A stretch of DNA of 64,000 bases from Halobacillus_A sp043497005 (GTDB taxonomy: Bacteria; Bacillota; Bacilli; Bacillales; Halobacillaceae). Where the stretch lies: the NCBI RefSeq assembly GCF_043497005.1, contig NZ_JBIEKE010000002.1, forward strand, positions 434,001 to 498,000. The letters are read 5' to 3'. Made by a program: the position numbers and the translations under genes. A model generated the notes under the pieces. It worked only from the letters and a program-made list of their open reading frames with translations, was not told where the DNA came from and made no database searches. Positions 1-8,322 of the stretch are shown here, in pieces (within the stretch, counting starts at the first letter, position 1; each line of letters begins with the position of its first letter).

Positions 1-780
1 ACTCTTTCGCTCGATCAACGAATTGCTTTTTATCATGGCGGGATGGAAACCATGGATCGATTGCTTGTCCAACAACAATTTATGAAAGATGAACTTGATG
101 TTATTTGCTGCACAAGTGCTTTTGGCATGGGGGTAAACAAACCCAATATTCGCAGAGTCATTCACTATCATTTTCCAACTCAAATTGAGTCATTTATTCA
201 AGAAATCGGTCGAGCTGGAAGAGACGGAAAACCATGTGCAAGTCTAGTACTGCACACCCCTAATGATCAGGTGCTTCCTCAGAGGCTTTTAGAGAAGGAA
301 CTGCCACAAGAGGAGGACGTAGAGCGCTTATTGCGCTGGCTTGCACATAAAAACGAATTGCTCATAGATGAAGAGATGACTGAAATTTTACAACTGGCAG
401 AGTCGCAATGGAATTTTCTGAAATATCATTTGGAATACCATCATGTAGTAAGTAATCGAATGATTCAACGCCATCCAGATTTAATAGGATTACGCGCTAA
501 GATAAGCAAGCGCTTAAAAGAACGATGGCTCTATAAAAATAATAAATATAAACAGATGGTCAACTGGATTCATTGTAGTGGTTGTCGACGAAAGCAGTTG
601 TACGCTCCTTTTCAAAATGAAATATCAAGACCTATTGTGACGTGCTGTGATTACTGTGGTTTTTCTATAGATGATCTCGAAATATATGAAGAGCGTGTAA
701 GCTCAGTGGATACAATTGAAAATTGGCAAGACAGGCTTAGAGCATTATTTCTTCAGGAGACTACCAATGACGAAACGTAG
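1..780 (+). CDS. recQ: RecQ-family ATP-dependent DNA helicase, C-terminal part (RecS-like)
   Basis: The reading frame is open from the first base, so the N-terminal part of the gene, with the Walker A and DEAH motifs, lies outside the window. The 259 visible residues carry helicase motif V (TSAFGMGVNKP) and motif VI (QEIGRAGRDG), then a long basic region and a late cysteine cluster (CSGC, then CCDYCG) that resembles the RecQ zinc-binding module. RecQ enzymes unwind DNA 3'-5' during recombination and fork repair. Position just before a CPBP membrane protein matches recQ/recS (ypbC) of B. subtilis. The stop overlaps the next start by 14 bases, so the two are probably co-translated. Confidence 0.9.
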   Translation, partial: TLSLDQRIAFYHGGMETMDRLLVQQQFMKDELDVICCTSAFGMGVNKPNIRRVIHYHFPTQIESFIQEIGRAGRDGKPCASLVLHTPNDQVLPQRLLEKELPQEEDVERLLRWLAHKNELLIDEEMTEILQLAESQWNFLKYHLEYHHVVSNRMIQRHPDLIGLRAKISKRLKERWLYKNNKYKQMVNWIHCSGCRRKQLYAPFQNEISRPIVTCCDYCGFSIDDLEIYEERVSSVDTIENWQDRLRALFLQETTNDET

Positions 781-1363
781 TCAAAGTGATTTTATAAACC
801 AGCTCTCTACTCGTCAAATTACCAAACACTTAATCATTACTCAGATCATTTTATTACTTGTTGCTGTCCTGGCGAGTTTAATATTGTTTCAAGCTCCGCT
901 CAAAACATGGCTTTCTCTTATTTCTATACAAATAACGGAGGTTATATTGTTAGGAGCGCTTCCAGCTGCTTTAATTTTATCTATTGACTTCACACTAATG
1001 AGATTTCTTCCTGAACGTTTTTACGATGATGGCGGAATTAACCAAAAAGTATTTCAAAATCACAGCATACTAAACATTTTTTGGTTAACACTGCTTATTG
1101 CGGTTTGTGAAGAAGCTTTATTTAGAGGTGTCATCCAGACATCATTTGGCTATTTCACAGCAAGCACTTTATTTGCACTCATACATTTCAGGTATTTGAA
1201 AAAATTGGTTTTATTAATTTCTGTTTTATTTGTTAGTTATTTTCTTGGTTACATGTATGAAATTACAGGGAACTTACTCGTGACCATCACGGCTCATTTT
1301 CTCATCGACTTTATTTTAGGCGTGTGGATTTCGTTGCGAAATGGGGGGAGAAACAGTGAGTGA
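767..1363 (+). CDS. CPBP family intramembrane metalloprotease-like protein (YpbD-like)
   Basis: This is a 198-residue polytopic membrane protein. It has the CPBP/Abi motif 1 (EEALFRG, an EExxxR pattern) and a second conserved histidine region (LFALIHF, then ITAHFLIDFILG), the putative metal ligands of this family. Members include the eukaryotic CAAX prenyl protease Rce1 and many bacterial proteins of unknown substrate. I chose ATG 767, which has a ribosome binding site (tcaggaga) inside the end of recQ; a longer upstream frame has no such site. Place and family match ypbD of B. subtilis. The substrate is unknown. Confidence 0.8.
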   Translation: MTKRSQSDFINQLSTRQITKHLIITQIILLLVAVLASLILFQAPLKTWLSLISIQITEVILLGALPAALILSIDFTLMRFLPERFYDDGGINQKVFQNHSILNIFWLTLLIAVCEEALFRGVIQTSFGYFTASTLFALIHFRYLKKLVLLISVLFVSYFLGYMYEITGNLLVTITAHFLIDFILGVWISLRNGGRNSE

Positions 1364-1619
1364 CAAAATTGATACGACTGAACATGGTGAAAAAGTAGAA
1401 ACAGTTTTAGACTTACCTTCTCGATCTGAGACACATAGAAAGGAGAAAGCTAGTGCAAGATGGAGGTTTAGTCTATTATGGTTTAAGAGCTTACTGGGTA
1501 TCTTTATAATCTTAATATTACTGATTCTTACTCATCCTTATTGGAGCAGCTGGGTAGACAAATATAAACTAAAGAATGAGGATCCCGTTTCTTACATTGA
1601 GGAGATATCTATAAAATAA
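1356..1619 (+). CDS. Small single-pass membrane protein, position of ypbE
   Basis: An 87-residue protein starting at GTG 1356, with a good ribosome binding site (ggggag) six bases upstream. About 45 charged residues come first, then one hydrophobic segment (roughly residues 44-64), then about 20 residues outside. In B. subtilis this position is held by YpbE, a longer protein with a similar N-terminal layout and a C-terminal LysM peptidoglycan-binding domain; no LysM domain is present here. It may be a shortened YpbE or an unrelated replacement. It overlaps the upstream gene by eight bases, so it is in the same operon. Function unknown. Confidence 0.65.
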   Translation: MSDKIDTTEHGEKVETVLDLPSRSETHRKEKASARWRFSLLWFKSLLGIFIILILLILTHPYWSSWVDKYKLKNEDPVSYIEEISIK

Positions 1620-1622
1620 AAC

Positions 1623-1641
1623 AGCTCCCAATTAGGGAGCA
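1623..1641. terminator. Weak hairpin between convergent genes
   Basis: GCTCCC and GGGAGC flank a five-base loop just after the stop at 1619 and before the convergent cotJC end. The following bases are A/T-rich but have no clear T run on the plus strand, so terminator function is uncertain. Confidence 0.4.
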
Positions 1642-1719
1642 TAAATTAAATATCATATCAGTTCAAAAAACCGCTAGAATCCTGTGGGAATGTGGAATAA
1701 GTTTTCTTAAGGCTTGTTA

Positions 1720-2289
1720 TTAGAAAATATGCTTGCGGTTTTGTTCTTGTTTTAATATCTCCACTGCTTCTCTAAAACGTTGGGAATGTACAATTTCCCT
1801 CTCTCTTAAAAATTTCAAACTGTCATTTAAGCATGGATCATCTGACATATTGATGATCCATTGATAGGTTGCTCTTGCTTTTTCTTCAGCAGCGATATCT
1901 TCGTATAAATCAGCAATAGGATCTCCTTTGGCTTGAATATAGGTTGCCGTCCAGGGATTACCTGCCGCATCGTGATAAAATAAAGCATGATCATGGTTGG
2001 CGTAATGAGCTCCTAAACCTGCTTCTTTGAGTTGCTCCGGTGTAGCGTCTTTCGTTAACTTATAAACCATGGCAGCAATCATCTCGAGGTGGGCAAATTC
2101 TTCTGTACCGATATCGGTAAGCAGCCCGATCACTTTATCTGGTATTGAATATCTTTGGTTTAAGTATCGAAGGGCTGCAGATAATTCACCATCTGCACCA
2201 CCGTATTGTTCAATGAGATACTTGGCTAATCGCGGATTACACTCACTTACCTTTACCGGATATTGTAACTTTTTTTCGTAATACCACAT
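1720..2289 (-). CDS. cotJC: Spore coat protein CotJC, manganese-catalase family
   Basis: The 189-residue protein opens with the typical CotJC N terminus (MWYYEKKLQYPV) and has the ferritin-like four-helix pattern of Mn catalases. Metal-ligand candidates are the glutamates and histidine in GTEEFAHLEM (about residues 62-71), EDIAAEEKARA and REIVHSQRF. Its length matches the B. subtilis protein. CotJC is placed in the inner spore coat through CotJA. It is the last gene of cotJABC, read toward the left, and has a strong aaggagg-type ribosome binding site. In B. subtilis the operon is made in the mother cell under SigmaE. Confidence 0.95.
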   Translation of the reverse strand: MWYYEKKLQYPVKVSECNPRLAKYLIEQYGGADGELSAALRYLNQRYSIPDKVIGLLTDIGTEEFAHLEMIAAMVYKLTKDATPEQLKEAGLGAHYANHDHALFYHDAAGNPWTATYIQAKGDPIADLYEDIAAEEKARATYQWIINMSDDPCLNDSLKFLREREIVHSQRFREAVEILKQEQNRKHIF

Positions 2290-2310
2290 AAGGATCCTCC
2301 TTTTTAATAT

Positions 2311-2568
2311 TTACATCTGCCAGGGCCAAGGGGGCTCGTTCCAGCTCCATGGATAGGAGGAAAAACTTCCTCCGAACTGCCTCAACGGTCCGAATTGCTG
2401 TTCATACTGTGACTTTAATTGTTTACTTTGTGCTGCTAACTGGTTAAACTGTTGTATGGCGTTATAATCTTGTGGATGTGTATCCAAATATAAAGTGAGT
2501 TCGACTAACGCGAAATCTACTTGTTGGATTTGTTCCATTTGTTTCATTTGCTCTCGACTCGGCTTCAC
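2311..2568 (-). CDS. cotJB: Spore coat protein CotJB
   Basis: An 85-residue protein with a helical N-terminal half (MKPSREQMKQMEQIQQVDF, then LVELTLYLDTHPQD) typical of CotJB, and a C terminus rich in glycine, serine, tryptophan and proline. Its start codon overlaps the cotJA stop as ATGA, which indicates translational coupling, and cotJC follows 21 bases later. CotJB is a small component of the inner coat; its biochemical role is not known. Identification rests on family pattern plus operon position. Confidence 0.92.
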   Translation of the reverse strand: MKPSREQMKQMEQIQQVDFALVELTLYLDTHPQDYNAIQQFNQLAAQSKQLKSQYEQQFGPLRQFGGSFSSYPWSWNEPPWPWQM

Positions 2569-2783
2569 TTGCTTTCACCTCGAATCGGCGTCGGGTACGG
2601 ATCAAATAAAACCGGCCACAAAGTTCCTTTAAATAGTGCTTCCTTCAAAGGAAACTGAGGAAGACCAGTAGGCTGAAAACCTAAATATAAATTCGGAGGC
2701 GTTTGATAATACTTCCATTCGATCGGCGGGCAAGGATCAGCTGTGCTAGCATACGGATGATACCATTTTATAGGGGTATACAT
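2565..2783 (-). CDS. cotJA: Spore coat protein CotJA
   Basis: A 72-residue protein with the CotJA signature DPCPPI, then KYYQTPPNLYLGFQPTGL and QFPLKEALFKGTLWP. I chose ATG 2783, nine bases after an AAGG ribosome binding site; ATG 2789 and GTG 2790-2792 lie too close to it. It is the first gene of cotJABC and faces away from the CarH-like regulator, so the roughly 180 bases between them hold both promoters. In B. subtilis CotJA is needed for CotJC to enter the coat. Confidence 0.93.
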   Translation of the reverse strand: MYTPIKWYHPYASTADPCPPIEWKYYQTPPNLYLGFQPTGLPQFPLKEALFKGTLWPVLFDPYPTPIRGESK

Positions 2784-2902
2784 ATCCATCACCTTTCTTA
2801 ACAGTCATACCTTCACCATATGATGTAAAAACTTGTCCTATTCGGTTTAAGACTTAATTCAAGGACACGGTTGAATTGGTGTTATACGAAGAATATACAA
2901 AC

Positions 2903-2932
2903 TTTACACAATGATAAAACAAACACTATAAT
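2903..2932 (+). promoter_or_regulatory. SigmaA-type promoter of the CarH-like regulator gene
   Basis: TTTACA at 2903-2908 and TATAAT at 2927-2932 are separated by 18 bases, 32 bases before the ATG at 2964. CarH proteins repress their own or nearby promoters by covering the -35/-10 region. Several ACA triplets lie here, but a regular 11-base operator repeat is not clear. Confidence 0.6.
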
Positions 2933-2963
2933 TAATGTAAAACCTTCTAGTGGAGGGAAGATA

Positions 2964-3866
2964 ATGCCAACACCAAAAGCGAAATATAATATTAAAGCAG
3001 TTTCCAATATGCTGGGCATTCAAGCGGGCACACTGAGAGCTTGGGAACGTAGATACCAAATTATCCGGCCTGCACGAAACAACGCTGGTCATCGCTTATA
3101 TACTGACGATCATATTCAAACATTAAAATGGCTTATAGATAAAGTTAATAAAGGGTTTACGATATCTCAAGCGGTCTCCTTGTTGGAAAACAGTGAAAGC
3201 CTTTCTGAGCCTCCACGAATTCAAGAAGAAAAGAATCATTTATCTGCCACTGGAGATCACCTGCTTCAAAGTTTGTTATCTTTCGATGAACGTGCTGCCC
3301 AATTAAAGCTTGACGAAGCTTTTAGTTTATTTACTCCTGAAACGGTAGCCATTGATATGATAGGGCCTTTATTAGTCAAAATAGGGGATATGTGGGAAAA
3401 TAATGAAATCACGAGTGCACATGAACACTTTGCCAGCAACTTTTTGCGTTCTCGCATGGGGATGCTGCTGTTAGCTGTGCCTATCGAAGGTATTCAACCA
3501 AAAGCTTTACTTTTGTGCGGTCCAAACGAACGTCACGAGTTAGGGTTGCTAATTTTTGCCTTGTTTTTAAAGCGGAGGGGATATGAAGTTGTATACCTGG
3601 GACAAAGCATTGCCGGAGGAGATATTGAGGTAGTAATTGATGAAGTTGAACCTGCCTTTGTGTTCATGTCCTGTACAATGAAAAAAAATATAGCTATGGC
3701 CATCAGACTGGTTGAAGATTTAGACGAGAAGTACGCAGATTTAAGAATCGGACTAGGTGGATATGCTTATGAAACTTTGCCAGAATTAGATAGAAAAAGG
3801 CTTCAGCCCTATATTGTCGGGAGTACTAAGGACGAATGGGAAAGCTGGCTTCAGAGAAGTCTATAG
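2964..3866 (+). CDS. CarH/LitR-type MerR regulator with adenosylcobalamin-binding (light-sensing) domain
   Basis: This 300-residue protein has three parts. Residues about 10-80 are a MerR winged helix (NIKAVSNMLGI, LRAWERRY, GHRLYTDDHI). Residues about 95-170 are a four-helix cap. Residues about 180-300 are a B12-binding Rossmann fold with E189-x-H191-x-x-G and a late GLGG. The cap carries W144, nine residues, then E154-H155, the Wx9EH signature of CarH photoreceptors, which bind adenosylcobalamin in the dark as DNA-binding tetramers and fall apart in light. ATG 2964 is preceded by tggaggga. No carotenoid or photolyase gene is adjacent, so the target is unknown. It is divergent from cotJABC. 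Confidence 0.85.
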   Translation: MPTPKAKYNIKAVSNMLGIQAGTLRAWERRYQIIRPARNNAGHRLYTDDHIQTLKWLIDKVNKGFTISQAVSLLENSESLSEPPRIQEEKNHLSATGDHLLQSLLSFDERAAQLKLDEAFSLFTPETVAIDMIGPLLVKIGDMWENNEITSAHEHFASNFLRSRMGMLLLAVPIEGIQPKALLLCGPNERHELGLLIFALFLKRRGYEVVYLGQSIAGGDIEVVIDEVEPAFVFMSCTMKKNIAMAIRLVEDLDEKYADLRIGLGGYAYETLPELDRKRLQPYIVGSTKDEWESWLQRSL

Positions 3867-3989
3867 TAAATTAAGAAATGATTGCCCCTCAGTGAAATCG
3901 CGGATATAATTCTAAAATAAGTGCCATATTTAGAGCGGTCATCATAAGATATAGATAACAGATATCCTTAATAAAAAGGGGGCGTATAC

Positions 3990-4574
3990 ATGCGAGTCGA
4001 AAGAATGTCTAACGAGAAATTTAAAATCTTCTTAACCTTTGATGATTTGTTAGACAGAGGCTTGACAAAGGAAGAACTTTGGAGTGATCTTCCAAGGGTG
4101 CACCGTGTATTTAGTGATATGATGTATGACGCCGGTGTAGAATTGGGTGTTGAATTAAATGGGATGCTTCTCGTTCAAGTGTATTTGCTGCAGGCACAAG
4201 GAATGCTCGTAGTTGTAACGAAATCTAAGGAAGAAATAGACGAAGATGATGGTTATATTGAAATGAAAGTAACTTTAGATGAAAGTAAAGAGATGATATT
4301 TGCATTTGATGACTTTGAAGATATTATTCAGGCGGGATTGCACTTGTTTGCTTTAGAAGTGCGTCAGGGGGATGTGTACCTTTACAATGACCTTTATTAC
4401 ATGGTGCTTGACGACGAATCTATTTTTCACTTAGATGCCGAACAAGTTATCGCTTTATTATCTGAATTTTCCTCAGCCTCAGCGGTTACTTCTCATCGTT
4501 TAATTGAATATGGTCAGCCCATCATGGAAAAAAATGCAATACAAATTATTAAACAATACTTTTCCCCATCATAA
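3990..4574 (+). CDS. mecB: Adaptor protein MecB/YpbH, MecA family
   Basis: A 194-residue MecA-family protein. The N-terminal domain (MRVERMSNEKFKIFLTFDDL, then DRGLTKEELW) is the substrate-binding part of these ClpC adaptors. The C-terminal part (about residues 100-194, ending IQIIKQYFSPS) is the ClpC-binding domain, joined by an acidic linker. Known MecA and YpbH bring substrates to the ClpCP protease; MecA controls ComK, and YpbH has a partly overlapping role. The position between recQ and gudB matches ypbH rather than mecA. It is a single-gene unit with its own strong ribosome binding site (aaaaaggggg) and terminator. Confidence 0.9.
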   Translation: MRVERMSNEKFKIFLTFDDLLDRGLTKEELWSDLPRVHRVFSDMMYDAGVELGVELNGMLLVQVYLLQAQGMLVVVTKSKEEIDEDDGYIEMKVTLDESKEMIFAFDDFEDIIQAGLHLFALEVRQGDVYLYNDLYYMVLDDESIFHLDAEQVIALLSEFSSASAVTSHRLIEYGQPIMEKNAIQIIKQYFSPS

Positions 4575-4584
4575 GATAAAGTTA

Positions 4585-4613
4585 GAACGAAGCACATGCT
4601 TTCGTTCTTTTTG
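4585..4613 (+). terminator. Intrinsic terminator of mecB
   Basis: AGAACGAAGC pairs with GCTTTCGTTCT (one bulged base) around a four-base loop, followed directly by five T. It lies 11 bases after the mecB stop. Confidence 0.85.
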
Positions 4614-4693
4614 TTTGATTTAAATTAGAAGCGGGGTAAAGAACGTGTTAAAATAAGGTGAAACTTTGGACTGAAGAATGGAGTGTTCATAGC

Positions 4694-5638
4694 ATGAAAG
4701 TTGCAGTGTTATACGGGGGAGTCTCCGGAGAAAGAGAAGTATCTTTATCAACAGGTAAAGGAATTATTCAGGCTTTAAAAAATAAAGGACATGAAGTAAT
4801 AGGAATTGATTTTGATCCAAGCAAAATAGAACAACTCATTCACTTGAAGGTGGATTTAGTGTTTATCGGCCTGCACGGCCGCTTTGGTGAAGATGGAAGA
4901 ATTCAAGGGCTGTTAGACATGCTCGATATCCCGTATGTGGGCTCAGGAGTACTTTCTTCTGCTTTAGCTATGGATAAAGCGAAGTCAAAGCAAATTTTTG
5001 AAACAAATGACATTCCTACCGCTTTAAGCCATTCTTATGAAATAAACAGATACGAGAACTATTCAGTAATTGCAGAAGAAGTTAAAGCAAGCTTTACTAC
5101 ACCTTTTGTTGTAAAGCCGAATCAAGAAGGTTCTACATTAGGTCTGACAATCGTTAAAGAAGATAGTCAAATTGATAAAGCTATAGAAGTCGCGGCTGCA
5201 TCCGATACTGTCATTTTAGTAGAGGAATACGTAAGGGGCAGGGAGGTTACCGTACCTGTAGTCGGTAAGCAAGGAGAAGAGACAGCATTGCCTGTGATCG
5301 AAATTATTCCAAAAAGTGATTATTATGATTTCGATTCAAAATACAAGCCAGGTGGCAGTGAACATATTGTCCCGGCTAAGGTTTCTGACGAATTAACAGA
5401 ACAATTACAGAATTATGCAGTTCAAGCTCATCAATTGTTAGGATGCAGCGTATATTCCCGAGTAGATTTTATTATTAATGAGAATAATACACCTATTATA
5501 TTAGAAGTAAATACATTACCTGGTATGACACCTACAAGCCTTTTTCCAGATTCCGCTCAAGTAGTCGGATGGAGCTACGATGACTTGGTTGAGCAATTTG
5601 TTAATTTATCTTTACCAAATAAGAGTCAGGGTTTGTAA
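4694..5638 (+). CDS. ddl: D-alanine--D-alanine ligase
   Basis: A 314-residue ATP-grasp enzyme that joins two D-alanines for the peptidoglycan stem peptide in the cytoplasm. The N terminus has the family start VLYGGVSGEREVSLSTG and GLHGRFGEDG. The ATP-grasp core has PFVVKPNQEGSTLG (about residue 140). The C-terminal metal site is RVDFIINENNTPIILEVN and TLPGMTPTS. The SKY in the omega-loop region favours a D-Ala rather than D-Lac enzyme, but this was not modelled. ATG 4694 lies ten bases after ggag; the 12 upstream in-frame codons are not family-like. It is monocistronic. B. subtilis has ddl elsewhere, so the location is a local difference. Confidence 0.93.
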   Translation: MKVAVLYGGVSGEREVSLSTGKGIIQALKNKGHEVIGIDFDPSKIEQLIHLKVDLVFIGLHGRFGEDGRIQGLLDMLDIPYVGSGVLSSALAMDKAKSKQIFETNDIPTALSHSYEINRYENYSVIAEEVKASFTTPFVVKPNQEGSTLGLTIVKEDSQIDKAIEVAAASDTVILVEEYVRGREVTVPVVGKQGEETALPVIEIIPKSDYYDFDSKYKPGGSEHIVPAKVSDELTEQLQNYAVQAHQLLGCSVYSRVDFIINENNTPIILEVNTLPGMTPTSLFPDSAQVVGWSYDDLVEQFVNLSLPNKSQGL

Positions 5639-5755
5639 TCGCTTTCATTTCTTTTTAAAAAATAAGAGAGAAAGCTAGGCATAACGATAGGTTACGTGTA
5701 TACTATTGACTGAAAGAGCACCCTTAGCGACTGGTTTCACATAGGAGGTAAATCG

Positions 5756-7036
5756 ATGGTAGCCGATAAAGCTGACGTCAATACAAATGATCAAAATGAT
5801 AAGTTAGACGTTTTAAAATCCACGCAAAAAGTAGTGAAAAAAGCCCTGGATAAATTGGGTTATCCTAATGAGGTTTACGATCTGCTGAAAGAACCTGTAA
5901 GAATGATGACAGTAAGAATTCCTGTTAGAATGGACGACGATTCTATAAAAATCTTCACCGGTTTTAGAGCTCAGCATAATGATGCGGTCGGTCCCACTAA
6001 AGGGGGCGTGCGGTTTCATCCGAACGTTTCTGAAAAGGAAGTAAAAGCACTATCTATTTGGATGAGCTTAAAAGCAGGAATTGTAGACTTGCCTTACGGT
6101 GGCGGTAAAGGCGGTATTGTGTGTGACCCTAGAGACATGTCTTTTAGAGAGTTAGAAGGGGTAAGTCGAGGCTATGTAAGAGCGATTAGTCAGATTGTAG
6201 GCCCGACTAAAGATATACCCGCCCCTGATGTGTTTACAAATTCGCAAATTATGGCTTGGATGATGGATGAATATAGTCGAATAGATGAATTCAATAATCC
6301 TGGATTTATTACAGGGAAGCCTTTAGTTTTAGGTGGTTCACATGGTCGAGAATCCGCAACGGCAAAAGGGGTGACGATCTGCATAGAAGAAGCTGCTAAA
6401 AAGAAAGGGATTCAAATCGAAGGTGCACGTGTGGTTGTGCAGGGATTCGGCAATGCAGGGAGCTTTTTAGCAAAGTTCATGCACGATAAAGGAGCAAATG
6501 TAGTAGGTATTTCCGATGCTCATGGAGGATTGCACGACCCTGATGGTTTAGATATTGATTACTTACTTGATCGAAGAGACAGTTTTGGTACGGTTACTAA
6601 CTTGTTTAAGAATACAATTACAAATCAAGAGTTATTAGAACTCGATTGTGATATTTTAGTGCCAGCAGCGATTGAAAACCAAATTACCGAAGAGAACGCA
6701 GGCAAGATAAAAGCAGATATTGTAGTGGAAGCAGCAAACGGACCTACTACTTTAGAGGCTACAAAAATTCTTTCTGACCGTGGTAAACTGCTTGTACCAG
6801 ATGTATTAGCATCTGCAGGTGGCGTTACAGTTTCTTATTTTGAGTGGGTTCAAAATAACCAGGGATATTATTGGACGGAAGAAGAAGTGGAAGAGAAATT
6901 ACACAAAGTTATTGTTAAAGGCTTTGATAATGTTTTTAGAACAGCAGAAAACCGACGGGTTGATATGAGGCTTGCTGCTTATATGGTGGGCGTGCGTAAA
7001 ATGGCTGAGGCCTCTAGGTTTAGAGGATGGATATAG
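5756..7036 (+). CDS. gudB: NAD-specific glutamate dehydrogenase
   Basis: This 426-residue enzyme converts glutamate to 2-oxoglutarate and ammonia. It is full length compared with GudB/RocG of B. subtilis. The dimerisation domain contains the substrate site (GPTKGGVRFHP, LPYGGGKGG with the catalytic lysine, then PAPDVFTN). The nucleotide-binding domain has GFGNAGSFLAKF (about residues 226-237), and the adenine pocket follows in VEAANGPTT. The region that carries the inactivating 9-bp duplication in strain 168 gudB looks regular here, so the enzyme is probably active. ATG 5756 has aggaggt upstream. It is followed by its own terminator. Confidence 0.96.
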   Translation: MVADKADVNTNDQNDKLDVLKSTQKVVKKALDKLGYPNEVYDLLKEPVRMMTVRIPVRMDDDSIKIFTGFRAQHNDAVGPTKGGVRFHPNVSEKEVKALSIWMSLKAGIVDLPYGGGKGGIVCDPRDMSFRELEGVSRGYVRAISQIVGPTKDIPAPDVFTNSQIMAWMMDEYSRIDEFNNPGFITGKPLVLGGSHGRESATAKGVTICIEEAAKKKGIQIEGARVVVQGFGNAGSFLAKFMHDKGANVVGISDAHGGLHDPDGLDIDYLLDRRDSFGTVTNLFKNTITNQELLELDCDILVPAAIENQITEENAGKIKADIVVEAANGPTTLEATKILSDRGKLLVPDVLASAGGVTVSYFEWVQNNQGYYWTEEEVEEKLHKVIVKGFDNVFRTAENRRVDMRLAAYMVGVRKMAEASRFRGWI

Positions 7037-7052
7037 GTTGATTCTAAAGATT

Positions 7053-7086
7053 AAATCTCCTATCATTTATATGGTAGGAGATTTTT
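7053..7086 (+). terminator. Intrinsic terminator of gudB
   Basis: AAATCTCCTATCAT pairs perfectly with ATGGTAGGAGATTT (one G-T pair) around a four-base loop and runs into TTTTTA. Confidence 0.9.
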
Positions 7087-7116
7087 ACGTGTTGGCAATA
7101 AAGAGGAGTGACGAAG

Positions 7117-8106
7117 GTGCTAGAAGAAAAAGTCATCATTATTGGCTCAGGTCCTTGTGGAATGAGTGCAGCAATAGAATTAAAAAAATTAGGTATCGAT
7201 GCTTTACTTATAGAAAAAGGTAATGTGGTAAATTCGATTTATCATTACCCAACTCATCAAACTTTTTTCAGTTCTAGTGAAAAATTAGAGATTGGGCAGA
7301 TTCCGTTTATTACAGAAAGACAAAAACCTGTAAGAAACGAAGCATTGGCTTATTATCGTGCTGTAGCTGAACGCGAAACATTACGCATCCATTCTTTTGA
7401 AAAAGTAACGAATGTTACGAAAGCAGAAAATGGATTTTATCTCAAGACTTTAAAAAATGATCATGAAGACAAGCTGTACCATGCGAAATATGTGATTGTA
7501 GCCACAGGTTATTATGACCAACCGAACCCTTTAGGTGTTGAGGGTGAAGAATTAGATAAAGTAATGCATTACTTTAAAGAAGCTCACCCTTATTTTAATA
7601 AAAATGTGGTCGTCGTCGGCGGGAAGAACTCCGCTGCTGATGCCACGTTAGAACTTGTAAAAGCTGGAGCAAATGTTACTGTCTTATACAGAGGAGAAGA
7701 TTATTCAAAGAGTATAAAACCTTGGATTCTGCCTCAATTTGAAGCTTTAGTGAGAAAAGAAATCGTAAGTATGGAATTCTGTGCTCATTTAAAGGGAATC
7801 ACTGAGACAGAAGTCGTTTATACTTGTAAGGGCGAAGAAAAACGATTGAGTAATGATTTCGTTTTTGCAATGACTGGTTACCGTCCAAATCATCAGTTTC
7901 TAACCTCAATGGGTGTGGATATAAATGAGGAGACAGGACGTCCGTCATTTAATGAAAATACGATGGAAACGAATATTCGAGATATTTATATCTCCGGGGT
8001 TATCGCAGCAGGATATAATAATAATGAAATATTTATTGAAAACGGCCGGTTCCATGGAGGGCAGATTGCCCGCTCCATTTGTGATAAAGAAGGGGCTGGG
8101 ATATAA
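7117..8106 (+). CDS. ypdA: Bacillithiol disulfide reductase YpdA (Bdr)
   Basis: A 329-residue two-dinucleotide-binding flavoprotein of the thioredoxin-reductase-like class. It has an FAD site at the N terminus (IIIGSGPCGMSAAIEL), an NADPH site in the middle (VVVVGGKNSAADATLEL, about residues 165-181) and a C-terminal FAD-binding part (FVFAMTGYRPN). Known YpdA reduces oxidised bacillithiol in Firmicutes; bshA at 44988 shows that this organism makes bacillithiol. I chose GTG 7117, eight bases after agaggag; the GTG at 7108 overlaps that site. It follows gudB as in B. subtilis but is separated from it by a terminator. Confidence 0.9.
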   Translation: MLEEKVIIIGSGPCGMSAAIELKKLGIDALLIEKGNVVNSIYHYPTHQTFFSSSEKLEIGQIPFITERQKPVRNEALAYYRAVAERETLRIHSFEKVTNVTKAENGFYLKTLKNDHEDKLYHAKYVIVATGYYDQPNPLGVEGEELDKVMHYFKEAHPYFNKNVVVVGGKNSAADATLELVKAGANVTVLYRGEDYSKSIKPWILPQFEALVRKEIVSMEFCAHLKGITETEVVYTCKGEEKRLSNDFVFAMTGYRPNHQFLTSMGVDINEETGRPSFNENTMETNIRDIYISGVIAAGYNNNEIFIENGRFHGGQIARSICDKEGAGI

Positions 8107-8131
8107 GAAACGAACGATAAAAAACTCATAA

Positions 8132-8198
8132 GGGTACCAGGTACCGAAAAGCCCTAAAAGAGCGAAGTGCTAAGTGTGAATTTCGGTATCTGGTACCC
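8132..8198. repeat. Long inverted repeat with KpnI-like cores
   Basis: GGGTACCAGGTACCGAAA (8132-8149) is repeated inverted as TTTCGGTATCTGGTACCC (8181-8198) with one mismatch in 18, around a 31-base spacer. Each arm itself contains a short palindrome. No T run follows, so it is not an obvious terminator. It lies just after ypdA in a gene-free stretch. Confidence 0.8.
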
Positions 8199-8282
8199 GG
8201 TGCGTAAAAAGAAACTGAGGCCGTGACCATGGAACGCGAAGTATTTTGACGGGGCAAAGGTAAACTCCTTCCTTGGCACATA

Positions 8283-8322
8283 AATAATCCGAACTGATTT
8301 TAATAAAATCGTTCGGATTATT
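8283..8322. terminator. Bidirectional terminator, copy 1 of a dispersed hairpin
   Basis: AATAATCCGAAC pairs perfectly with GTTCGGATTATT, and an inner GATTTT pairs with AAAATC. It lies between the convergent ypdA and ansA and has T-rich tails on both sides. A second copy with identical outer arms is at 63291-63330, also between convergent genes. Confidence 0.8.

Noticed and set aside
2881..2935. ACA-containing repeats as a CarH operator
   Set aside because: The triplets are 9 to 13 bases apart and do not form a regular 11-base repeat; binding data would be needed.
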